From: Poteriospumella lacustris
Taxonomy: Eukaryota; Sar; Chrysophyceae; Chromulinales; Dinobryaceae
Assembly (NCBI GenBank): GCA_008000375.1
Contig: SMOI01000254.1
Location: 1-46,441 of the forward strand
DNA length: 46,441 nucleotides
Reading direction: 5' to 3'
Under the pieces are notes generated by a model. The model made no database searches. It was not told the DNA's origin and saw only the letters and a program-made list of their open reading frames with translations. The position numbers were made by a program, and so were the translations under genes. Below, piece after piece: positions 18,957 to 29,453 of this stretch. Each line of letters opens with the position of its first letter. The first letter of the stretch is position 1.

Positions 18957-21607
18957 ATGTCGTTCAACAGTATAAAGAAATTGCCTTCCATCGGGAGAAT
19001 GATGGACATCGGAGAGGGAGAGAACGCGCGCGAGAGGCACGTTGCGCGCCAGCACATCACTTGGACGCTGCGCTTCGTGAACCCGATCGACGAGCAGCTG
19101 TACCGCATTTCCCTCAAAAATTTGTTCTACTTTCCGACCTTTTGGCCCATCATGTTCGTGTTTATGGCCTTCATTGTGACGCAAAACGGTGTGCTGGAGG
19201 AGATCCAGGGCGGCGATGTGTTCATCGCGGCGTCCTTCGCGTGCAACATCTTCAACGTGTCCATCATCCTCATCTTCACCATCTGCCAGTGTATCGACTA
19301 CTTCAGCACGCGCGCCCCCAGTTGGATGATCGCCTGTTCGCGGTTTTTCCTGCGGAAGCTGTTGTCCGGCAGAGTGGAGGACATCGTGGTGCTGCTGCTG
19401 GCCACGGCCCTGGGCTTCTACCAGATCTCGCTGATCTCCAGGGACCTGTGCACGGCGTGCGGAACAGTGTTCGAGATCGAAAAGTGCATCGACGGCGCGA
19501 GCCGCAACTTTCCGATGGTGCAGGGCCTGATCGGCTACCTGTCGCTGCTGATGATCAACATCTACTTCAAGTCGATCCACCGCCACATGGTCTTCCTCGC
19601 CTGGGCCATCCTCACCGTGTTCATCATCGCGGCGCACCTCTACGGCCACTACCCGCTGCGGTTCGTGACGGTGATGATGGTGATCTTCTTCTTCGTGTCG
19701 ATGGTCGAGTACGAGCGCTACAAGATGACGTCGTACCTGCTGTCGAAGGAGGCGCTGTCCCTCGAGAAGAGCAAGCTCTTCATCATGCAGGAGAAGTCCA
19801 AGATCATCGAGCGCAAGCTGCACATGGCCCTCGTGCACCAGATTCTGCCGCCGAAGGTGGCGGAGCAGATCATCGCGGGGAAACAGGTGGCGCCGGAGTC
19901 GTTCGAGGAGGTGACGATCTTCTTCTCCGACGTCGAGGGCTTCACGACGATCTGCTCGCAGGTGGCGCCCGCGGAGGTGGTGAAGATGCTGAACAACCTG
20001 TACACGGTGATGGACTACTGCACGTCGCTCTTCCCCGTGTACAAGGTCGAGACCATCGGCGACGCCTACATGGTAAGTGGCCGCTCATGCGAGGCCGCCG
20101 CCTCGTCCGCCGCCCTCCCCCCCCCTGCACGCGCTGACCGTTCGCTGATCGTTTACAGTTGGTGGGCGGGCTGCCGGTGCGCGACCCGAACCACGCGCAG
20201 GCCATCGCGGACTTCTCGCTGCTCGTGCGCCACGCGGTGAACTCGGTGAAGTCGCCGGTGGACGGGTCGGCGATCCGCATCCGCATCGGGCTGCACTCGG
20301 GCCCCGTCATGGCCGGCGTGGTGGGCAACCTGATGCCACGCTACTGCCTCTTCGGCGACACGGTGAACACGGCCAGTCGCATGGAGAGCAACGGCCAGCC
20401 GGGCCTCATCCACTGCTCCGAGAAGACGGCCACCATTCTGCTCGCCTCGGGCAAGCACAAGCTCACGACGCGCGGCGAGATCGAGGTCAAGGGCAAGGGC
20501 CGCATGACGACGTTCTGGCTCGACTGCGCCAGCGAGGACAACGCGCAGTCCAACGACGACGCCATCGCCAAGTGCCAGCGCATGGTCGAGGACCTGCTCG
20601 CGCCCAGCGACGACGGCGTCGTGTCGCCGTCGCTGCTGCAGGCGGCGGCGGCCGGCTTCGACGCCGAGTCCGTCTTCCACGACGACGGCGCCGTCGACAC
20701 GGAGCACCTCGCGTCGGTCAAGGCGCAGCTCGCGCAGCTCCACTTCGACGGTGGCGATGGCGCTGGCACGCAGCCGGTGCCACACGGCGCAGCGTCGGCG
20801 GGGGCGGCCGGCGGCACGCTCACGCCGCGGCAGCAGGCCTACCAGGCGGACGCGGCCCACGGCGCGCTCACGCCGACGAAGCTGCCGGCGCGCGGCCTGC
20901 GACACGTGGCGTCGATGGGCGCGCGGCCGGGCGCGGCGCCCGCCGTGTCGTCCGCGAGCCTCGACAGCCTCGGGCCGCTCAGCGCGGTGGGCAGCGGCGT
21001 CTTCGACAGCAGCGGCGCGAAGATCCTCGTCGTGGAGGACTCGGTCGCGCAGCGGAAGATGCTCATCAAGCGACTGAGCGAGGCGGACGCCTCGTGGGAC
21101 GTGTCGGCGGCCGTGTCCGGCGAGGACGCGCTGGCGAAGCTGAAGGCCGCGCGCTACGCCTTCGACGTCGTCTTCGTCGACGAGAACCTGTCCGTCTCGG
21201 ACGGCCTCTTCGGCCACGAGCTCGTGCAGGTGATGCGCGAGTCGTACCACATGACGCACACGATCATCATCGCGTGCACCTCGAACCCCGCGAAGGTCGG
21301 CAAGGACCTGCTCGAGGCGGGCGTCGACTTCGTCTGGCCCAAGCCGCCGCCGCTCGCCTCCGTCATCAAGACGAAGATCAACATGCTGCTCGAGGCGCGG
21401 CTCAAGCAGATCATCGCCCACAACAACGGCACGGCGCAGAACAGCGCCACCAGCTCGCACCCGGGCTCGTCCTCGGCGTCGCACGCGGTGCTCAGCCCGC
21501 GGCTGCCCGCCAACTTCAACATCAACTTGAACTTCCTGCGCTCCTTCACGAGCGGCACGCACGGCGCCGCAGTTCACGGCTCGCCCGCTAAGGTGCACCC
21601 CGTGTAG
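18957..21607 (+). CDS. Six-TM guanylate cyclase with C-terminal response-regulator receiver domain
   Basis: Two exons, 18957-20072 and 20159-21607 (intron 86 nt, GTAAGT...TTACAG), give 854 residues. Six hydrophobic segments occupy residues ~45-250, followed by a signalling helix ([20 protein letters not shown]). The class III cyclase domain spans ~315-510: [11 protein letters not shown] and ETIGDAYM hold the two metal-binding aspartates, [13 protein letters not shown] the loop, and [16 protein letters not shown] the transition-state Asn and Arg. The Glu of VETIGD and the Cys of YCLFGD are the guanine-recognising residues of guanylate cyclases, so the product should be cGMP. All catalytic residues are in one domain, so it should work as a homodimer. 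After a ~130-residue linker comes a receiver domain (~658-780): ILVVEDS acidic pocket, phospho-acceptor Asp in VVFVDENLS, and the Lys of VWPKPPP. No histidine kinase is encoded nearby. Confidence 0.93.
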
Positions 21608-22549
21608 CATCAGTTTCTCCACCGCCCGACCGCAACTCGCCGCCCCCGCCCGGTCGGTCTCTGTACATACGCCCCACCATCCTTAGCTCCGCTTCTTTTG
21701 TTTCGCTTCCGCGCGCGGTCTGCGCGGTGCCGAGCGCCCTGCGCGAGCGCCGTCGAGTACGCGCGGCCGCGCGGCGTCCGTCGCGACTGCCCCACGCCAC
21801 CATCGACGGCGCCGCCTGCACCGCGGCGGCGAGAGGCGCGTGTCTCGCAGCCCTCGCCGCGCGTCGCGTGTCCATCGTTCCGCTCTTCTGCGCCTCGCCC
21901 CGCCTCGCCCCGCGCGGCCCCCTGTTCGTTGTTCGTTTGTTCTGGTTTACGTTGCCCTCTCGCCCCTTTCGCCGCGGCCGCGGCCCCCGTTCGGCGGCCC
22001 TCATTACCTACTTACCCCCAGATACTGTGCATGGTTGTTGGGCGCTGCGTCCACCGCGGAACACTACGTCCGCCCCCTCGCACCTCCTCGTTTGCTGTCG
22101 CCGTCGCTGCCACGGCCGGCGCCGCTGCCTCGCGTCGGTTTCCCTGCGAAGTCGCGGCGCGGCGGCTGTGGCTCGCGGCCTGTGTTGTGTCTCGTTCTGA
22201 GCCGTGTGCGTTGCGTGTCGCCCATCGATGAGCGGAGGCGGTTCGACCCGCCGCGTCGACTTTGTGCGTCTCCTGTAATTATACAATCCGTGTCCGACCC
22301 CCCCCCCCTCCACTACCACCCCACCCGCCTAGGGCGCCTCCTATGAGAGAGGGCCCGCGCCAGGCTTCGCTCTTCGTCCATTTCCCCGCCACGCGACTGC
22401 GACAGACGTCGCCGAGGCGAACAGTGGCGAAGGCGGTTGTCATGGGCGCGATAACAGCCAGGTTTCTCCTTAATAGGGACCCTTACAAAGCACCAGTGCC
22501 CCGTCTAAATCTACCCAGCTTCTGCGATATCCGCAGCTGTCTCCTTGGC
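21608..22549. other. Pyrimidine-rich 3' flank of the cyclase gene
   Basis: Strongly C/T-rich on the + strand, with runs such as cgcctcgccccgcctcgccc and an 11-C run at 22298-22308. It probably includes the 3' UTR of the cyclase gene. I see no protein family on either strand. Confidence 0.4.
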
Positions 22550-23434
22550 TCAGGGTTCGGTCTGCTCGCAGCGACCATTGACGATGTCGCTTCCCGCCGC
22601 GGCGAACACCTCGTCGTACTCTTTGAACTTCCTCTTCTGCCACGTGGCCAGGCAGCGCCAGAACGTCTTCGTTTCATCCTCTGCCTGGTTCGACACGAGG
22701 ATGGTCCTGTAATTCGAGCGATGGATGGCGTCGGAAGCGTGTCCGTAGAGAAGCGTCACGTCAAGTTTTTTGGGTGGTCGACGCCGCAGGGAAAGCCAAT
22801 CTTCTCGAACACCCACGTTCTGGCAGCAGTGTTGCCCAGTATCTGGTCAATCTCTATTCCACAAGAACTCTTTTACAGCGCGGAACAGGGCCCCCAAGGC
22901 CGCTCTGTATGGAACATATCCAAAAAACAATCAGAACATTGCGCTACACATTTAGAGAGCGACTCGAAACAAGGAGACAACCTTTTGAACCACGAGGGAG
23001 AGCTCCTTTTCGTAGAAGGCCTCAACGAGCTTAAGCTTAAGCTTAAGCGTCTGATCCTTCTCGAAGGAAGGAATTCAAGTGCTGGCGTCAGAACCAGCCC
23101 GTTGTCGCGCTTCCCAGTCGCCACAACCCTTTCGGCTTTCGCTGCTGCGTCTTCCATCGAGCAGCCCAAACGCCAGCGGCAAGTGGGCTACTTGCAGAAG
23201 CACGGCGACCAATACAATTGCTTGCATTGTATCGGATGTGGACCTATCTTCAGACCAACCGAAGCGCCAATGCGAACGGCCAGCGGTTGGGAACAAGAGC
23301 GAGCCTTGTCACGGGCAACGCAACGCCCTCGACCAACCCGACAGGGAGAACGTGACCGACGGACGACTGCCTCACTGACGACTGCTGACCGGAGACTGCT
23401 GACTCGGAGGCAATATCCCGGAAAACCGACGTAA
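22550..23434. other. Ambiguous coding region
   Basis: Both strands are open over long stretches. On the + strand one frame is open from 22262 to 23434 (390 codons, starting in a proline run) with no recognisable domain. On the - strand, 22816-22550 encodes a more protein-like segment containing KLDVTLLYGHASDAIHRS and TFWRCLATWQKRKFKEYDEV, and an ATG at about 23230 opens with a signal-peptide-like MQAIVLVAVLLQVAHLPLAFG before hitting a stop. These - strand pieces could be exons of one gene, but I could not find junctions that join them. A tandem aagctt run sits at 23029-23047. Confidence 0.25.
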
Positions 23435-23588
23435 GTACAGAATACTCCGGGTGCTCCGCTTTATCCAGTTCTAGGGACCGCCGGAGCGCCAGGAACCAGA
23501 ACCAGCAAGAATCTCCTTTATTGCACGGCGTATTTGTGATGCCTTTGTTGGCCACGAGGTTGACAAGCTCCAATCACTTCGTTTTACG
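23435..23588 (+). promoter_or_regulatory. Upstream region of the AT-hook-like protein
   Basis: About 150 bp before the ATG at 23589, moderately AT-rich. No specific motif is recognised. Confidence 0.25.
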
Positions 23589-24575
23589 ATGACGAGCTTC
23601 GAAGAGCACTTCAGCGAGACGGTCATCCCCGCTATCATCGATCGCGACTCTCTCAACGATGCGGCGAAGACCAAGGCGATGGCAGTCGCCAAGTTGGTTT
23701 ACGAGGCCGTCCACAATCCTCCCAACGAGCCAAGGCCACGCGGTCCCGGCCGTCCGTCGATTTACAGCGACTTCAACGACTTAGCCGACAGCGAAGGTTT
23801 CCCTATCAAGCGCCAAGGCCACAACATGGCTTTCAACACTTTGTTGGTTCGCTACGTCGTGGATACTGCCAAAATGGATCGACCCAATTTGCGAGGGTGG
23901 GGGCGGACCGACTATCCCAGCAAGAAGGCGTGGGACGAGCTGGTCCGCACATTTGAGCCTCTGAGCGACGCCTCTGGTCGCAAGCGGCGTCGCGAGCGCG
24001 ACGCTGCGGACGGCGGTGCTCCGAAGAAGCATCAGCACCACAGCAGCCATGTCGAGCCGCCCCCACTTGCCCTGCTCCCTCCATTGCCGTCGGCTGACCA
24101 TTCCCTGTCCGTCCCTGCGCCAGCTGCCCCTTCGCCGCCATCGCTGCCCCAGACGGGTCCGCTGCACCCGCACGGCAGCCTCCAGACGGCGTCCTTCCCG
24201 TGGCCTCCCGCCTTCCAGCGCGCGGAGCCCCAGTCGACCGCGTTCCTGCTGCCAGCCTCATCCGACAGCATGGCCACGCTGCCGTTCGGTAGTGCGGCTC
24301 CGATGCAGGTGCAGTCGCTCCCTCCGCAGGCAACGCCGACGCCCGATGGCAGCAGCGTTCGCAGCTTCGACAGCTCCGACACCTTCGACCACTTTGCCAC
24401 CTTCGACGGCTTCGACGGCTTCGACGGCTTCGACGACTTCGATCCTTCAGCAGCAGAGGCGGCGACGGCGGACAACAACACGGCGGCCTACGGCAAGGCG
24501 CCGGTGGGTTACCGTTCCGACATCGACGAGCTGTTGCTGTTCTGTTGGTCCGACGACCTACCAGTATTCGATTAG
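23589..24575 (+). CDS. Putative nuclear protein with AT-hook-like motif and acidic FDGFDG tail
   Basis: A single exon of 328 residues. Residues 1-130 look folded (helical start MTSFEEHFSETVIPAIIDRD). PRPRGPGRPSIY at ~48-59 has the RGxGRP core of an AT-hook-like DNA-binding motif. A basic cluster (GRKRRRERDAADGGAPKKH) near residue 132 looks like a bipartite nuclear signal. The middle is Pro-rich and disordered. Near the C-terminus aromatic-acidic repeats (FDGFDGFDGFDDFD, from a 9-bp repeat) are followed by YRSDIDELLLFCW. Acidic residues mixed with Phe/Leu are typical of transcription activation domains. A transcriptional regulator is inferred; no named DNA-binding family is recognised. Confidence 0.75.
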   Translation: MTSFEEHFSETVIPAIIDRDSLNDAAKTKAMAVAKLVYEAVHNPPNEPRPRGPGRPSIYSDFNDLADSEGFPIKRQGHNMAFNTLLVRYVVDTAKMDRPNLRGWGRTDYPSKKAWDELVRTFEPLSDASGRKRRRERDAADGGAPKKHQHHSSHVEPPPLALLPPLPSADHSLSVPAPAAPSPPSLPQTGPLHPHGSLQTASFPWPPAFQRAEPQSTAFLLPASSDSMATLPFGSAAPMQVQSLPPQATPTPDGSSVRSFDSSDTFDHFATFDGFDGFDGFDDFDPSAAEAATADNNTAAYGKAPVGYRSDIDELLLFCWSDDLPVFD

Positions 24576-25652
24576 CGGGGGCCCGCGGCTACACGCCAAC
24601 CCAACGTAGCCCTGTGTCGTAGCCCTGTGACTTCCAACTTCGCCGCGTTGTAACGCTCCCTGAAGAATAGACGCCCACCCGTTGCAACCGCTCGCAGAGA
24701 GCGCAGAGAGCGGTCAGTTGTGCGTTACGTTACACGAGGAAAGGGATCGGCGAAGCGAAAGGAAACGGCCGAGGGCGCGCGAAGGAAACCGAAGAGAGTG
24801 CGAGACCTGTGCGGGTGCCGCGGGGGATAGCCCTCCCGAGGCGCCAAACGAATGGAGCGAACAGGCGCGGGGCCTGCGGCGGTGATGGGAAAACGTCCGA
24901 GCGCTGGGCGTCCGGCCCTGGCGCAATGCAAAGCGAAACGAAAGCGACCGTCGACGGCCTCGGCGGGCGCCGCGACGGCGAAGCAAATGGAAAAATAGCG
25001 AAACGCGGATGTGGAGGCGAGAGGGGAGAGAAAACGAGCGAGAGAGGCCCGCCGCAGGGCTCAGCAACGAGCGGTCGGCGCAGGCCCAGTACTGGCGGGC
25101 CGCGCGGACCAGAGCGGCGATGGCCGCGGGCTGCGGCGGCGGCCGGCACAGGCAGCCGGCCTCAAAACGAGGAGGAAACAAAACGAGCAATCGACAGCGC
25201 AGCGCGACTGGCTGACGGAAACGAATCGGGCGAAACCACCGAGGGAACAGAGAAAACGCGGGGGGAGGTACGTGGCGGCGGCGCCGGGACAAGGATGTAC
25301 GTGGGAAGTGCGGTGGACAAAACGACAATGGCGCCGGCGAGGCGGAGGAAACCAAACGAGGCGGCCCACAGCGACGGGGCGGGGCCAGCGAGGGAGAAAA
25401 CTGGAGCGGGTCGGGCGCGGCGCGGTGCTGTGCGGGCGGCGGAGAGTCATATGTAAAGCGATACAGATGCGCCTCCCGCCCGCCGCTGCACAGCGCGACG
25501 CCCGCGAACGAATGTGACGAAGAGGAGGAGACGGACGCAGAAGGAAGCAGACGCAGACGGAGGCGCTGGCGGGCTGCTGAGCGGTGGAGATCGCGGGAGC
25601 AGCAGCAGCTGCCGCTGGACGGTGGAGGCAACGCGGCCACAGGCGTCGCCGC
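24576..25652. other. Convergent intergenic region with strong purine bias on the + strand
   Basis: Between two converging genes. From about 24720 to 25450 the + strand is dominated by G and A with recurrent gaaac / aaacg / gagaaaac words. Long open frames exist on both strands (up to 308 codons on the - strand, Ser/Arg/Pro-rich), but they reflect base composition and lack any domain. It may be the 3' UTR of the EF-hand gene on the - strand. Confidence 0.4.
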
Positions 25653-26780
25653 TTACATCGCCAGCGGATAGCGACGAGCCGCGGCCACGGAGATCGGCTC
25701 CGTCGAGATGGACGTGATCATCTTCGGCAGGACGCCGGTGGCGCCGCGCGGGTTCTGCACCATCGCGTTGTTGGCGAAGCTGCTCCACTGGATGACGCCG
25801 ACGTTGTCGCGGTCGAAGTACGCGAAGAGCGCCAGCGACTGCACGTCGTCGAACTGGACGTTCATCTTCTCGAGACAGACGCGGAACTCGTTTTCGTCGA
25901 GGACGCCGTCGCCGTTGAAGTCGAAGGCCTCGAACAGTTTGCGCGTGCGGATCTGCTGCCAGGCGTACGAGCTGACGCGCTCCGACAGCTTCGACTGCAC
26001 GATGCGCAGCAGCATTTCCTGCGACTGGCCGCGCTCGAGCAGCTGCTGCGTGGCCGCGTTGTAGCGCTCGAGCGTGTCCATGTGCCTCGCGAAGTTGCGG
26101 AACTGCGCGAAGGCCTGTTCGTGCGAGTTGGCCGTCGAGGCCGAGGCGGTGGACGACGCCGACGACCCCGACGACTTGCGCTTCTCGTGGCGGCTGGGCG
26201 AGGACGCGAAGTAGTTCTCTTGATGCGGCGCCCGCGACGGAGAAGGCGCGTTGTTGTACGGAGAGAAGGTGTGCGGCGCCTGCGACGGAGAGAGCGACGA
26301 CGAGGACATGTGCGCGGGGCTGAAGGCGCCGTCCCGGTGCATTGGCGACCCACGCGACGAAGCGTGCAGCGATTGCTCCATGCGCAATCGGATCTGCTTG
26401 TCCTCCGAAGGAATGGAGGGCTCGCCGACGACGTTGCGACGAGTTGGGACGAAGCCTGTGCAGCAGCGACACAGTCGATGAGCCCGGCGGCGTGGACCAG
26501 CGGCCGCGGCGATCTTTCACGTACCTGCATATCCTCGAATCATGAACTTCTCGGACGGGGAAGGCGCTTCCTCCACTTCGGGGGCCGGCAGTTGCTCTGA
26601 GGAGGACGACGAGGACGACGACACGTGACCAGTGTAACCAGTCACCGAGCCTGGACGACGGTACTTTGGAGAGCGAGAGTCCGTCGTATTGAAGATCTGC
26701 ACCACCTGCTGCTGTTGCTGCTTTGCTGCCGATGGCGAGCCAATTTTGATGTGTGGCAAATTGAAAGGAGAAGCGGGCAT
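25653..26780 (-). CDS. EF-hand protein with GYTGH-type motifs (paralogue A)
   Basis: Two exons, 26780-26525 and 26455-25653 (intron 69 nt), give 352 residues. The N-terminal part carries YRRPGSVTGYTGHV and, across the phase-1 intron, IRGYAGFVPTRRNVVGEP. A ~100-residue Ser/Pro/His-rich insert follows, then a helical region (HMDTLERYNAATQQLLERGQ) and an EF-hand pair. EF1 is canonical (DFNGDGVLDENE). EF2 (DRDNVGVIQWSS) has lost the Asp at 5 and 9 and the Glu at 12, so it probably does not bind calcium. Short PG-GYTG repeats resemble motifs in axonemal microtubule inner proteins (CIMIP2/FAM166 type). A ciliary role is inferred, consistent with CFAP418 nearby, but unproven. Confidence 0.88.
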
Positions 26781-27575
26781 CGTGGCTGGCTCACGTAAAA
26801 TAGCTGGCAGATCTGTCAAGATGGAGACGGTCCCAAAACAATGCACGGCTACTGTCGGACACGAAGGCGGCAGACAGGCGTGGGCTCGGTCAATGATTGT
26901 GAAGGAAGAAGCTGCCAGATCGGCAGATCGGCAGATCGGCGGGCAGCCAACACGCCAACACTTCGCGACGACGCTGCAGCGAGGCGCTGGCGGCGGCGGC
27001 GGCGCTTTGAACGCGACGCCGTCGCGTGTCGCGGGGCATCGGCGGGTCGCTCGCGACACACCAGGCGTTTCAGATTTGCTGCGTTCCGTTGGGGCGTTGG
27101 GGAGAGTCGCTCAGGTGGACCGCTGCACCGCTACCGCTGTACCTGTACCGCTGTATGCTGCACCACCTGCTGTAGGGCAGCGCCAGGCAGTGGTCCGAGG
27201 CACAGAGCTGCGCCTACCGCTCTCAGTGCGCTCTCATGAGCTCTCAGAAGTGACGCGGAGTTGTCGTCGTGGAGAAGTGCGAGGCGACGCAGCCAGAGCG
27301 ACACGAGTCAGACGGCGCAGCAGTGGACAATTCGCGTTAGAAACGAAGCTGCGTTACAATTTGAACCCCTTAGAGTACAAGAAAAGGGCGCTCTTTGCAA
27401 ATGAAACAAACGGCGACCAGAAGTGGAGGACGCGCGAGATACGAGACAAGAGAAGCACAACGACACATAACAGAGCAGCAGACACCGGTGCCCCCTTCAC
27501 GGTGCACCTCCGCTAGGAACGAACAAATGCACCGAGGAGAGTCACTCAGTCACCGATACGGACAACAGCGAATCA
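26781..27575. other. Intergenic region between the EF-hand paralogues
   Basis: About 800 bp upstream of paralogue A and downstream of paralogue B. It holds a short agatcggc repeat near 26918-26942 and cac/ctgtacc-type repeats near 27120-27165. Open frames here are not supported by any domain. Confidence 0.4.
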
Positions 27576-28381
27576 TCACTTCTTCACCAACAGCTGCGCT
27601 GCGAACTCGGTCCAGTCGATGAAGCCGTCGTTGTTGAAGTCGAAGTACGCGAAGAGCGCCAGCGCCTGGACGTCGTCGTATTGGATGTTCAGCATCTCCA
27701 AGCAAAATCGGAACTCCTTCTCGTCGAGGAACCCGTCCTTGTTGAGGTCGAAGCTCTCGAACATCTTTCGCGTCCGGATTTGCTGCATCGCGCGGGTGAA
27801 GGCGCGTCCGTCCATCTTCTCCTTGACGATCTCCAGAAGCTGCTGCTGCGTCTGTCCTCGCTCTAGAATCTGCTGTGTGGCTGTGTTATAGCGCTCGATG
27901 ATATCCATGTGCTTGGCGAACGCGCGAAACTGATTGGTGGTGAATTCGGACCGCGCCGGGGACCTGCCGTTGGTCTCGATGGCGTGGACCGCCTCGTCGA
28001 AGTCGTGCGCCTGACTCGACTCGCCGAGTCCTCCTCGCGACAACGAACGCCGCAATTCATGTTGCTTTTCCTCGTTGGGGATGCGGGGTTCGCCAACGAC
28101 TGCTCTTCGAAAGGGGCGGAATCCTACAGTGCGCCATTGTTCAGTTAGGTTCTTCTGCCGATGAAAAATGCGAGCGCTGTTTGCCTACCTGTGTACCCGC
28201 GAATGGTGTATTTCGAGTTGGGAGAGCCGACGAAGTCCGGGTGGAGTTCTTCATCCGCCATCACCGGGAAGTGGCCGGTGTATCCAACCAAAGCGCCGGG
28301 GCGCTTGTAGTGCGGCTCACGGGAATTCTCCGTGTTGTGGGAGGCTTCGCTGTTGTAGAAAGATATCGACGTCATGGTCAA
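27576..28381 (-). CDS. EF-hand protein with GYTGH-type motifs (paralogue B)
   Basis: Two exons, 28381-28189 and 28123-27576 (intron 65 nt), give 246 residues. It shares the whole layout of paralogue A without the long insert: HYKRPGALVGYTGHFP, IRGYTGFRPFRRAVVGEP (same intron position and phase), a helical region HMDIIERYNTATQQILERGQ, and two EF-hands. Here both loops are canonical: DLNKDGFLDEKE and DFNNDGFIDWTE. The two genes lie in the same orientation 800 bp apart, so they arose by tandem duplication. B is the likelier active calcium sensor. The GYTGH/VGEP motifs are the reason to suspect an axonemal location. Confidence 0.92.
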
Positions 28382-28760
28382 TCGCTCACCAGTGACAAAT
28401 AATCAGTAGATCTGCAGTAACTATCAATGCGTTGAGGTCGGGCGACAGGCAACCGACGTCGAAGAGGGTTGGGCTGAAAGCTGCGCGTTGCTTTGAGTTT
28501 GGCGATGCCCCCGCCGCCGCTGCTGCGGCGCCGCTTCGACGAAACGTCTGCACTTCGACCCAGATCTCAGACAGACGCAGAACCCAGACCGCGGGCAGCG
28601 ATCACACGACGACGACGACGACGCCCTCGTCGTCCACCGCCCACGACGGCGGTCTGGCCAGTCCTCTGCCAATTGCAACACAAATAAATTGCTGGCGAGA
28701 CCTGAGTGCTGCTCCGTTTGTGCAAAATCACCTTCAGATCTTCCGTTTTCAGTGATCACA
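28382..28760. promoter_or_regulatory. Divergent upstream region (EF-hand B / TRMT112)
   Basis: About 380 bp between two gene heads. A gac/acg trinucleotide run lies near 28605-28635. It probably holds both promoters; no motif can be named. Confidence 0.4.
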
Positions 28761-29195
28761 ATGAGACTCGTGACGCACAACTTGTTGCGGTGTAACATTC
28801 GCGGACTGACCGAGGAGCAGGGCTATCCGCTCCGAATCCAAGCGGACAAGGTCGAGACGATACCGGCGCCTTTCAATGGAGGTACAATCGCGTTATGCCG
28901 CATTTGTTGACTCGGTTGTCTGATTGAGGGTCAAACAGACTTGCTGCAGGGAATGGTTCGCAAGATGAGCTGGCAGGGCCTGCAGTCCGCGCTGCGCGAC
29001 TTGGGCGTCATGGAGGAATGGCGCGCTATGGAGGGCTTCCCTGAGACGCCATCCGACGAGTTTCTGCAGCAACTGCACCACGTTCTCTTCGAAGTGCACG
29101 TGCAGGACGGCACGCTCGTCTGCCCGACCACCGGCCGCAGCTTCCCCGTCAAGGACGGCATCCCCAACATGCTGCTGCACGAGGACGAAGTCTGA
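28761..29195 (+). CDS. TRMT112: Multifunctional methyltransferase subunit TRM112
   Basis: Two exons, 28761-28881 and 28939-29195 (intron 57 nt), give 125 residues, the same length as human TRMT112. It is the small activating partner of several methyltransferases acting on tRNA, rRNA and release factor eRF1. MRLVTHNLLRCNIRG and GYPLRIQADKVETIPAPFN match the human start (MKLLTHNLL, GFPLRLQATEV). The central helices follow, then LFEVHVQDGTLVCPTTGRSF and KDGIPNMLLHEDE match VEVIEGTLQCPESGR and RGIPNMLLSEEE. The zinc-ribbon cysteines are reduced compared with yeast, as in the human protein. Confidence 0.96.
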
Positions 29196-29453
29196 GCGGC
29201 CGCCAATGCGCCCGCCACGCGCGTGTAGGTCCCCTGTAAATAGCCCCACAACTATGTCGCAGCGCGACCCGAAGGCGTTGCGATTTGTCACTTACACGGT
29301 CACAGTGCCCGACAGCGGGCGACGAGCAAAACGAGGCGAGGAGAGGGGCTGGAGAGGGGCTGGAGAGGGGCTGGAGAGGGGACTGAGTGGGCTGCGGCGC
29401 CCATGGCTATGTACAGGGTGAAGGGCGAGGGAGCGGCGGCCGGCGGCGGGTCG

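Noticed and set aside
18957-21607. Adenylate cyclase
   Set aside because: The base-recognising positions are Glu (VETIGD) and Cys (YCLFGD), as in guanylate cyclases, not Lys and Asp.
22200-22262. tRNA-like ggttcgaccc box near 22233
   Set aside because: No acceptor stem, D-arm or anticodon stem can be drawn around it.
24714-25640. 308-codon - strand gene, Ser/Arg/Pro-rich
   Set aside because: Composition follows the C/T-rich bias of the strand, other frames are equally open, and no domain is visible.
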